Source: Paroedura picta (taxonomy: Eukaryota; Chordata; Lepidosauria; Squamata; Gekkonidae). From it: 64,000 bases of DNA. The stretch covers positions 31,319,001 to 31,383,000 of the forward strand of contig NC_135379.1 in assembly GCF_049243985.1 (NCBI RefSeq), in the 5' to 3' direction. The stretch's first letter is position 1. The number at the start of each line of letters is the position of its first letter. Below are positions 11,801 through 23,800 of this stretch, piece by piece. The notes below the pieces were generated by a model. That model had not been told where the DNA came from. It searched no databases and worked only from the letters and a program-made list of their open reading frames with translations. A program made the position numbers and the translations under genes.

Positions 11801-14800
11801 CCGCAGAGGAATTCTTTACACTGCGGTGCACAGTGTGAAACTAGCCAGGTGGTGTGGCAGTTTCATAGCTTTGTAAAACAAGCAAAGTACCAACAATGTG
11901 AGATTGAAAAGCTGCTGAAATCCAGGACATCCAGCTTAACCAGGATAGTATTTAAGGTATACTTAAACCAAACTGGTTATTCTCCATGCCAAAAAAAAAA
12001 AAATCTTCGTCATGGGAATTCAAGTGCTTAATTCAGATTTTGCAGATGTATATAATGGTGCTTAGTTTGCAAATATTGCTGCAGTATTTAGCATCTCACA
12101 GAATTTAGATATGTTTGTATTTAAAAGGGATGACAGAATTCCATGGGGAGGAAGGAAGATGTGATCTGTAAACCTCAGCAAGCAAGAGCTAAGATAGAGG
12201 CTGATATACACAAAAAAGGGTTGTTCCACTGGCAGGTGCAGTGCTTGTCCTTTTCAGGTTTTTAGCACATATGCTTTTAATCATTTTTAAAATCATTCTT
12301 TGAGATATAGAAACTGGCTTTTAAAAAAGAGTAAGAATAGCATAGTACAATCCCATGCAGTTTTACACACGTCTAAACCCATTGAGCTTTGTCCTGGATG
12401 GCTCAGGCTAGCCCAATCTAATTTTGGCAGATCTCAGAAGCTAAGCAGGTTTGGCCATAGTTAGTATTTGGGTGGGAGGCCTCTATGAAAGCCCGGGAAT
12501 AAGTTTGTGGGTTTGGCAAGACACAGAATCCAAGTTCTTCAAAAACAACGGCTCTTTATTAACAACTCCTACTCCAAACACCAAACGGAGAAAAACAGGC
12601 CTGCATGCAACTTATATACATTTCAGGCAGCTTGCCGAGAGCTCTGATTGGTCCTTAACAGGGAAGCCTGATTGGCCCTTAACTGGGCCCCCAGATTGGT
12701 CCATTATTAAAGTTCAATTCACGTTACTATTTGTTGGCCTTCAAGCCGTCATTTGCATATAGCGTGGACTGTCCACAAACATTACACCGGGTAGCAAAAA
12801 AAGTCCTCAAGGTACTTTGGTGCAGTCTGTTGCCTGCAGAAATGTCTGAGTTCCAGAGCCACTAGTGTAGGCGTTGATGCTGGTATTGCTGAGGCTGAAG
12901 GCGATGTGGTTATTGCCATGGACGGTGGGCTCCGTACCGGTGGTGGCAGTGATGTTAGTGGGGAGGGCACCACAGCTGCTGGTTCAACCTCACAGTCCGC
13001 ACCTCATTCCTCCTGGCCGTCATAATGTGGATCCTCGGGGGATGAGCCAGACGGTTGTGGTGAACCCTCCATGATGGCAGGAAAATGCTCCCACATTTGG
13101 TCTACGTGGTGGCACAGCATGTTGACGCTGGAGGCCTACACTATGTATGTGTCAGGGTCCGCCGGGTCTTTGCCACGCTTCGGGTCCGCCACGTTGTTCG
13201 GTGAGGGAGACCCGGGACTAGAAGGCTTTATCTGTAGGAAACAGCGTCTCAGAATGGAGTCGGTATTCTCTCTCCCGCTCCTGGGTTCAGGGTAGTTCCG
13301 TCACTACGCCTCCAACCCCATCTCCTCATTGACGCTTCCTTAAGTAGCCTCTCTAGCCTCTGTCTCCACCCTCCGGGCTTCTCAGGAGGACCTCACCCTT
13401 CCGGGACTCCGCGTCTCTCTGCCACCGCCCCGCCCTGGGTTTCTCCCTTGCTCTCCCCGCTTGTACTGACTGCCCCTGTGCTACCGTTTCCCCCACCCCT
13501 GGTGAACTGATTCCCCACATCACTTTATGTAAGTTTCGTATCCAAAGAGGGTCTGCCGGGATCTCTTCCTCTGGATCTTCCTTTCTTAGGTTTCCGCTCC
13601 TGTCAGCAGGCTCCTTCTCTGGACCCCCCGCGCTGCCCAAACTAGTCGTCCTCGACAGTATGGGACAGCCCAGTGTTGTGAAGGACCTGAGCTAGTATCC
13701 AGCGGGTTCCACCAGCATAGTTCCAGACATAGACCGCGGACTTGCTGGTGAAAGATTGCGGAGTCTCTTGGGTCTCCTGCCTGGGAGGGTGAGTTAAAGT
13801 TAGGTCTGGATAGATCCGGTGTAGAATCGAGGATAGACGATGGCCCGTCAGCAGTTTTCCCGGACTTCTCCTGGTGGTGTAAGATATTGGTGCCAGTCCC
13901 CACGTACGATCCGCCTTTGTACATCCTTTGTAGTTTGCACCATTCATTCTGCTTGCCCATTGGTCAAGGGGTGGAATGGGGCTTCAGTGACGTGACGGAT
14001 GAGCTGGCTGGAGGGGAATGTCCAGAACTCTTCAGACATGAATTGGGGCCCGTTGTTGGAAACCCGAGTGTGTGGCAGCCCGTGTGTTGCAAAAAGTCTC
14101 TGTAGTGCCTTTATGACCGTTTTGGATGTGATAGATGAAACCAGTATACCTCAAGCCATTTGGAGAAGGAATCAACTATTAAAGGAATGTTTGCCCCAGG
14201 GAGGGGCCTGAACAGTCCAAATGTAAGTGGGACTAGGGCATCCTAGTTCTCCCAATTCTGGACAAGAGCTTGTGGCATCTCAGTACGATTCTCCTGGTAG
14301 GGAGGGCAGTGTTCTACCCAGGCCTTGATGTCCTCATCGATGCAAGGCCACCAAACGTAGCTCCTTGCCTTTAGGTGAACTATCCTAAGATGGGATCGTG
14401 CTGTGCTTACAGCACCTGGGACTGAAGTTTAGGCAGTGCAACCTCTCGGTCCCCCAAGAGCAGGCAGCCCTTGTGGCCGATAGTTCATTCTGTTGTGCTG
14501 TGAAAGGGGCAAAGTCCTCTGTTGGCTTGTCCTCAGGCCACCCCCTCTACACCCAGTTCAATACAGGAGCCAGCACCTTGTCCCTGGAGGAGGCAGAGGC
14601 ATGAAGGGGAGGCTCTTGATGGCACTTTCCACCCCCAAGACCATTCTACTCTGTGCAGGGAAATGTGTCCTTCAGAACAAGTGTAACTGCTCTTAGGGTT
14701 GCACGGCCAAATTCCATTTCCAGTTCTGTACGGTTCCATGCACTCCTTTTATTTTGTTTTTGTTTTTAAGGGTGGGCAATTACTCCAAGAGAGGCAGAGC

Positions 14801-17800
14801 AGCAACCCAAGCCAGAGCATGCTGGCTTGGAAGCAGGTTCCATGGATCTGGCGGCCCCAGAAGGATCCTGATCTGCAAATCAATTTGGCTGAAGTACCAG
14901 AGCTGAAGTACCCATTTGTGGTCCTTGGCAAGGATTCAAAGAGCTTCCATGTGCCCAGTGTGGGCAGGGAAGGGAGGAATTATGGTCCAGGCTTGATGCT
15001 GCTCACAAGAAAGTTGTTCTGTGCGCAAGGAGTGGGTGGGGAAACTCACAGCATAGTTCAGCCCTTTAATCACGTGCTATGTATTGCTGGCCTCCTCTGT
15101 TTCTCTCTGAATCACAAATTGTTTTCATGCTTGTCATCCTATGTCACCCTGGCTCTTTCTGGAAGCTCCCAGAAGGTCAGGCTTAAGTAGCTTTCAGAAA
15201 CCCCCCAAATCTATTCGTTTTGACAATTGCATGGGATTTACTTCTGAGTAGAACCCGCTTAAACTTGCTCCCATGGAATCCACTAAATACTCTGCATAGG
15301 GATAGAAAGACAAATGCAGAAGCTTCCTTTCCATCAGGATTTTAAAGTCCAATTACTTGTAATCTATTTTTGTAAATCTCCCTTGATCAAATCACTTAGG
15401 AGCATACACAGATAGGTAGCTTTGGTGGCTAGCTAGGGCGGATTAAATCTGACGCAGCACAGAATATGAGCCTGGGATTAACCCAGTTCCAAGCACATTT
15501 CCGTGTACTAAGCATTATCTGCACCCCAACTGGAGATGTCTCGTAAAAGGGTATGGCATGGTAGGATTTCATTTATGTGAACACCATGAGGGCAAATCTA
15601 TGTACCAAAGTGTGACATCTGTTTTGATTCATAGAATCATAGAATAATAGAGTTGGAAGGGACCTCCTGGGTCATCTAGTCCAACCCCCTGCACTATGCA
15701 GGACACTCACAGCCCTATCGCTCATCCATTGTAACCTGCCACCCCCTTGAACCTTCCCAGAATCAGCCTCACTGTCAGATGGCTATCCAGCCTCTGTTTA
15801 AAAATCTGCTGAGACATAAACATCTCATTGCAGTTTTTGTTCTCTTCCATAAGTATGTGCAACTGCCTTGTAACAAGTCAGATTGGTCCATCTACTTTGC
15901 CTGACTCCAAGATTTTAGGCAGAACGGGTCTTCCCCAACAGCTGCTGCTTGAGGTTCTTTAAGTGGAAGAGCTAGGGACCCTCTGTGTACAAAGCATGTG
16001 CCTCTTTCTTCCTGTTGTACACAGAAGGAATCAGCAGAATATTCCAGTCCAAGCATAGGGAGGTCTTTCCCTCGAGTTGCTTCTCCATTCATTTATTCAT
16101 TGTTCAATTTTGCATTATTTCTAGTGGCCCTTTCTCACAGGGACTCATAGTAAATGACACAGAGTCAGTCAGTGCAAATGGGACACTCCATAAACAATGA
16201 AATGGGATTTGGATCATGGAAGACTGGAACGAACCAGAAATCTAAAAGACAGAACTGAAGCAAAGCATAAGTATTAATATGACATATTAAGCAGTGCAAA
16301 AATCACATAGTACTTAGAGTATGCTGTGCACAGTAGTATAGGCGTCAATCACTTCTCATTTATCCAAATAACTCTGTAAAGCCATTTGTATAGTGCAGCC
16401 CTTGTCCCTGTGCCCTCTTGAATAATTCAGTTTTGCATAATTTGCAAACTATGTTTGCAAAGAATGTGTGAGGGTATAGGTTGCAGGAGAATGGGGGCTG
16501 TTTGAGTGGTGTTTTTTCTTTTTCTTTTGTCTGTCCCTTGCCTGGATGGTAGAGGACTACATACAGCATTAGCTGATTTGCATTAGGTGGTAGTTCTACT
16601 TGTGGCTGACTGACAGCTCCACCCTCTGCTTTTTGTGCTATAACCTTTTTGTGCTATAAAAGGTTCTTGCTCGGCAGAGGTGAAGGGCTCTGGCCTTGTG
16701 GATCAAGCTAGGGACTCTGTATGTGTTTCAGAGTTTGCAGAAGGGCTCTCGTTCTTGCCGTACTGGATCAAAGTGTCGTAGCTGGCAATGGACCTGAGGC
16801 TCTGACATGCACCGTCTGTGTTTTTACCCCAGAGTAAATTTAAATACACACCCACCAAGTGCATGTTAGTGGCACTCCTGGAGGAGAAGGTACAGACGCT
16901 AGAAGAACGCCAGTCTATACTTTATTCTATAAAGGAGGGTGAAGATTTCTTGGAAAGAACTCATGGAGCACTTTTTGGAAGACTATTGGAAGAGGTGGGA
17001 AAGATGCCTCACCAATTAGAGGAGAACCCAATACAAGAGAACAGTGGATGGAAGAATGTGACCCAGGAGTGTTGAAAAATAAGGAAATGTTCTGCCCCTA
17101 TGATACTCAGAAATAATTTCGGGAGGTATGCTGTCTACCTGGCGCAAGAATCAAGGATGTCACAGAAAGAGTGGAAAGACTTGTAAAGTCCAAGGACAGA
17201 TATCCTTTCCTGCTCATTCATGTGTCCCTCAAAATCACAAGATGGGTATAGATGCCTGGAAATTTATCTTGAGATGAGGAACTGTTTGGACTTGAAAACT
17301 ATAGTGCCCAGATTCATAGAGGAAAAATGGGGATTTTGTGGCAATATCTCCATAAATTTTGCCATAAACCCTCCTGGTTTGTGAGTCAGTCACTTTTGTA
17401 ATTTGGGTGAAAATATTTATTTGGAATCCAGCATCTGTGTGATTTGGGTAAGCCACAGATGCACAGAATAAGATGCACCAATAAAATTTCAGGGGAGGGG
17501 AGAAATGAGATAGTCATTGCTAGATCGGAGCTGGTACTTGCAAAACACTCTTACATGATGATAGAAATCAATTTATAGATCTCTTTCTTTGTGTCTGCAG
17601 TAGGTGCATCTCTGACTGTCCTTAATGCAGCTTCATGAACCATAAGAACTCCCTTTACACTGGGGAGACCAGGGAAGATGCATAAGGAAAAGAAGTAATG
17701 GGAAATAGACATGAGCCGATTGTCTTAATTTGTATACAGGTTCAGCCAAGAGACCCACGGGACAGGTTCAGGTGTAATGCCACATGGATGAACCCTGTTT

Positions 17801-20800
17801 GTCCAAACTCCTTGTGCATCCCTTCATATAGCACCATTCCTTTAATCAGTTCTGCTTTAGTGCAAACTCATCATTTGCTGCTACAGCTGAACTGACAGGC
17901 TAGGAGATGTGCATCCCTTCCAAACAATGGCTGCCAATCATGGTTTGAAATAGGAATCTCTGCCTGAGTGTGAGTGGAGCAGAGGAGAATGAGGCTTGTC
18001 TGTGTTAACACCTTTGCTGTTACACCTGACCTAACTCTGGGAGTTTGAATTCTCACCTCCTACATCTGTCACTGTCTTTTAGCTCAGGGGTAAGTCAACC
18101 TGTGGTCCTCCAGATGTTCATGGACTACAATTCCCATGAGCCCCTGCCAGCAAACGCTGGCAGGGGCTCATGGGAATTGTAGTCCATGAACATCTGGAGG
18201 ACCACAGGTTGACTACCCCTGTTTTAGCTCATGCCACTTTGACTGGGATCCGACACACAACAGGTATAATTCTGTTCTGTGCACAAATGAAGACCACGGC
18301 TTCTCTGGACTAACAAACCCTGGCAAATTGTTTGTTGTTTACAGTCAAGGCAGAGAGTCTCAGTCAGAGCCCCTTTATTGGCATCAATATGTAAGGCGTT
18401 GCTGCAGCATCCACAACAAGGAAGCCGTGAACATCCACCCAGAGGGAACAAATCTAATTAAAATCCAATTTAAAATTACGGCTAATGAACGAATCAATTA
18501 CTGCTTTAAACCTTAGGCTAAACCCAGAAAGGTAATCCTGAAGAGTAGCCTTGTTAGACTGTTGTGGCAAAAAGAGCAGCAAGCCCAGGGGGTACCTTAA
18601 ATACTATCAGATTTATTTGCCAGCAAGAGCCCTGCTTCATCAGATGCATTTTGTATTAGAAGTTCATTAGCATGCTTTGAACATCCTGCGCTCCCATTTC
18701 AGAATGTGGGCCTTGATAAATGAACTATTAGGGTGGCTGGGTGTTGTTTTTGTTTTTCCATTTAGCATTTTGGAGGGTTGGCTGATTGTGTAGCCAAGAT
18801 TGCATCTTCATTTGTTTGGTGCTTGTTAGTCAGACAACAAAGGAATGCTTCAGCTTTTTGTTTGTTTGTTTTTCAAAAGGATGTCTTTTCTCTTGCTTTA
18901 ATACTGCAAAATATGGAAATGACCCCTCAGAACCGTAAGAGAGATAAGCTGTGCAGCTCTTGGTTCATTGCACTGTTTGGTCTGTCCCAGAAACATGCAT
19001 ATCAATTGCATGTCTGAAGGAGGTGGGTGGGATTGTCCTGCTATCATAGAAATAAAAGAGTACATAGTTATTTATGACCAAGAGCCCCACAATGAATGAG
19101 AGGTTTGTGCTTACTGAGGGGCTGTGTATTATTTGCATGGTCACTTTTATGCCTCCTGAGTCTAAAGCAGGGGTGGGCAAACTGTGGCCCTCCAGATGTC
19201 CATGGACTATAAGTCCCATGAGCCCCTGCCAGCAAATGCCCACCACTGTTTGCCCACCACTGATCTAAAGTAATTAGCAATTTCTCAGTGCACAGCTTGA
19301 TTACTGGCTGTCTGAATTCAGAGATCACCAGCAGTGGGGAATATTTATTTATTATTTCGGTTTTGGCTTGAAAGCTTAACTTTAATTTTGCAAACTGTAT
19401 CGGATATCCTCTCCTGGTTTCATTGCCTCCCACCTATTCGTGCTTCTCTGCATAAGAATAAAAACTGAGTGAGCTCATTCTAACAGCACCTCTTTGTTGC
19501 AGGGTCTCCATGCGCCCCTCTTGTATTGACTATTAGACCATGGACTCATTATCTCTCTGGCAAGGCGCATTAGCACAGTGGCCCTGTGGGCTTTGCATTG
19601 TTTGCCTGAACTCTTCAGGCCCTGGCTTAATGGATTGATTGGCAGTTTAGTGTCTGGCTGCGAGTCAAGATTCAGTGAACTGGTGTGTCAGATGCAAATA
19701 GTAAATTCTCATTTGATAGCTTCATGTGAGATGGCTGCCTCATTTCACAGGTGGGGAGATACAAAGGCTAAGAAAGCTGACCTAGAGTAGCATTTAGAGT
19801 TGCTGGACCAGGTTCAAGGGGGATAAAAATGATAAGGATGCATACTGGATGGGCGATACGCTGGTTAGAGTGCCAGCCTGGGACCAGGAGACCCATGTCT
19901 GGAGCAAGGATGTGTAGCCCTACCTTAGGTATCTTTATTCTGTAGTAAATGCCACTATATTCAGTGAGCTTTGCTCCAGTAAGTGCTCAGAGGTTTGCAG
20001 ACTCCATTTATCTGCTTCTTTCAAATGTCTGAAGTATGTTGCTAAAGAACCCCAAATTGAAATGGTCCATGGAAGTACTTTTGCATGTATTTTCTTCAAA
20101 TAATGTTGTTTTTATTTCCCTTAATGAGACTGTTAATGAGTTTGCAGCTGGGTGGGGCACAGGGTGTCCGTGAAAAGTGAGATGGTCGTAAGGCGCTGCG
20201 ATTCAGTTGTGACTGGGAAACGGTGGAGGGGGAGAGGGGCCACTAAAGAAAAAGCTGGAGTTGGCAGCTTAGTGAAATCCCGATCCCTGACTCTTGGCAG
20301 CCGGGTCTCAGCCTGCTTCATGTGGGTTCATTACCAGAAGGCTCTTTAAAGAAATAAGTTTAGATTGTGAAATGCTGTGCCAGATGTACATTTTTGCATT
20401 TCCCATGATCCACCAGTGTTTGCCGAACACACATTCCGCTGGCAATAAGAATACCAACTGCATCTCAGGGACTGCCTGTTTTAGTAGAGTTCGGTTTTAT
20501 GTTTGATAGCCATAAGTATGAACAGGGAAGGGAATTCATTATCTACTCTTATCTACTCAGACACCCAAGGAAAAGGCACAGAGTCTCTGGTGGGCAGCTG
20601 AGATCCTGTTGGCCAGGAGCAGGACCTCCGTAGAGGAGCTGGCTAGGACTAGCATGAGCCAGGGAGGAAAGAGGCTGAACTAACAAAGGCTGGAGTTTAT
20701 CTGAAAACTTCTGTAGGGAGCTGATAATCCCACCCTTTCCTGTATTCGTTTGAGTCTGAGATTCTGAAAAGACTCAGAGAGCCTCAAACTGCCAGGTGTG

Positions 20801-23800
20801 TGCTACTTTACCTGGTCCAGGCTCTCTATATCAGGGGTAGTCAACCTGTGGTCCTCCAGAAGTCCGTGGACTACAATTCCCATGAGCCCCTGCCAGCATT
20901 TGGTGGCAGGGGCTCATGGAAATTGTAGTCCATGGACATCTGGAGGACCACAGGTTGACTACCCCTGCTCTATATTACTGGAGCCCTGGGAGAGACTCTA
21001 GGCATGCTAGAGATGGGTAGGTTCCTTCAGGAGGTTCTTGCTCCATCTGTTCCACTGACTTTTGAACAGGAACTTGTGGTCGAGAAGGGTAAAGTCCCCC
21101 CCTGGGGACTTTTGGGAGCTTTAAGTATAAGGGAGACCACAGAGCCCTTGGGGTCATCATCTTCTGAGGAAACTTCTGCAGAGGGAAGGTCCTGACACAC
21201 TGAAAGTAAAATAAAATAATGCTGTGTCTTAAAAATACTGAGTCATGTGACTAAGACCCCAATATCCTGTAATATGAATAATGTTTCAATGTTCATTTTA
21301 TATTCACATTTAATTCCCTGGGTAGAAGTGTTGCTCTTTTGCTTGCAGACGTATTGAACTTCTGATCACCCTGTTAGATTGTTGCAGCAGGGGAAAAAAA
21401 TCATAGTCCTTTTCTTTGCCATCAAATCACAGCTGAATTGACCCCATGGCGTTTTCAAGGCTAGAGTTCCTCAGAGGTAGTTTGCTATTTCCTGTCTCTG
21501 CAACTGCATCAGGACCCTGGTTAGTTTCCGATGAGATTGGGCTAGCCTGACAGTGGGGCAATAAAGCCTGGCAAAGTTTTATTCCATAAATAAATGGAGA
21601 ACGTTGTCAGTCACTTTGGGTTCCCCCTGGGGAGAATGGTGGGATAAGTCAATAAAATAAGCATTTGTGCTGGATTAAAATCTTGTGTGTTCTTAAGATG
21701 CCACTTGACTCCTGTTTGTACTGTTCCAAAATCAACACAGAATTAATGTAGCTGGATGACAAAGGTACAAGGGCAATTGTATGATAGGTTTTACATCAGG
21801 ATAGATTCCACTGGGTAGCCATGTTGGTCTGTCTGAAGCAGCACAACAAAATCAGAGTCCAATGGCACCTTTAGGACCAACAAACATTTATTCCAGGTGT
21901 GAGCTTTCAAGTGCAAGTCTGAGGAATAGTGCTTGCACTCGAAAGCTCACACCTGGAAGAAATCTTTGTTGGTCTTAAAGGTGCCACTGGACTCAGGTTT
22001 TACATCAATAGGATGCTTGCTTTCCTGTCTGAAAATGACAGCTAAATGTGTGACATTTTTTTCCCTTTAAGGCTGGCAGCCTCGATGGTTCCTTCTTGGA
22101 GGAGGGGTGTTATCCTATTACGACTCACGGGAAGATGCTTGGAAAGGTTGTAAGGGAAGTATCCAGATGGCAGTATGTGAAATTCAAGGTAAGTAAGAGA
22201 AACATTTGTGCCACCTTTCCATCCAAGTTAGGGTCTCTGAAGTGGCCAACAAAGAAACTTAAAAATATATATTTTTAAAAACTTGAAGGCCCTTCCTTAG
22301 GTTGCAGACCATCTAGCCTCTGATGGTGGGGGCACCCAAAGATAGATCCCAGGTATGTTCATATGGGAATAGGCAGTCCTTAAGTTATAATGGCCTCAAG
22401 CTTTATGGGACTTTATAAAGGTCAGTGTCAGCATTTTGTACCAGCTGTGGCTTCCAGACAGTGTTCTATGGCAGCCCCAAGTAGAGTATGCTGCAGTAGT
22501 CTAATCTAGCTGTTACGAGGCCATAGACCACAGTGGCAAGAAATACTTGCCCAGGAAATGGTAAAGCTGTTGAAGGGTGCTCTGAGTCGCTGCCACCAGT
22601 AGTTTATTCAACAGAAAGTCCAGCTGTACCAAGCTACAAACCTGTTATTTAGGAGAGGGGCAACCCCATTCAGATACCTCAGTTTTTGGGTTAAACCTTG
22701 TGTCCCCCAGTAGCACCTCTATTTTGTTAGACTTTCAGGATGGCAGTTCTTCCTTACTGGAACATAATATAAGCCTACATTTTTCTACTGTTTTTCAAGC
22801 AAGGAGAAGTGTTCTGTATCTATCTCAACTCTGTTCATCTTAGTTCATTCTACAGATAACACACGAATGGATCTTATTATCCCAGGAGAACAGTACTTCT
22901 ACCTGAAGGCCAGAAATGCAGCTGAGAGGCAAAAGTGGTTGGTTGCCCTGGGAACGGCCAAGGCCTGCTTGACTGACATTAGGACACAGAAGGAGAAAGG
23001 CAAGCTCTTTTCTGGTCAGGATGCATCTCCAACACACTTCTCAGCTTCCTAAACCAAAATACCATTTGTTTGAATTTCCATTCTGTTCTCTCAGGTGTAG
23101 CACTTGGAAATGCCAACCAACCAGTGAAAACAGACATAATATGCAATACTGCAGTAATGTGTTCTACTAATTTGAGTATGAACACAATGACTGCATTCAG
23201 AGGCAACAACAAACTGTGGTTTATCATTACAAGAATGAACCCTGGAAGTTCTGTACTGCGTTCCCTGTATTCCCTCCAGTCCTTGACATGACTGGATAGT
23301 GGAAGAGTTCTGGTTTGTAACTCTGGTTCTTTTCTTGCTTACAGTTCGGGTTCCCAGTTTTAGATGTATTGACAAACTGTGGTTTGTTGCAAACTAATAA
23401 AATTTCCATACCTAGCTTCCACACAAGAGGGAGAGGGAGAAGGGAGCACATAAACATGAACGCTAGTGTTTAGTGGTTACCGTTTCAGATTAGAGTGAGA
23501 GACCAGAGTTCAGATCCCCATTCTGCCACTGAAACTCATAGAGAGACCCTGGGGCAGCCACCCACACTCAGCCTATCTTACCTCACAGGGTTATTGCAAG
23601 GACGAAATGGAAGAAAGGAGTACACTGTAAACTGCATTGGGAAGAAAGGCAAAATACAAATGAAGAAAAAATTAAATTTGGAAAGACTTGTTCTTGTAAT
23701 GACAAACCCTGATTTGTAGTCTGCATGAATGCATCCTCTTTTTGTAAGGATTTGTTGATCTGTTAGCTGAATATTTCACTTTGTGGGGATAAAAAGCAAG

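Larger units (their letters stand above)
8832..22071 (+). other. PLEKHA8: PLEKHA8 intron 1 (13.2 kb)
   Basis: Holds most of the mobile-element debris listed separately: a TIR element at 9004-9206, hAT-type palindromes, a Sauria SINE, an L1 end, a 5S SINE, the Ty3/gypsy fossil, a CR1 end, an orphan ORF and a twin-primed retrocopy. I see no host exon inside. The stretches 10210-10735, 14620-15600, 17100-18080 and 19270-20820 show nothing I can name, except an unclassified repeat piece near 18540-18670 and another near 9780-9880. Confidence 0.7.
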
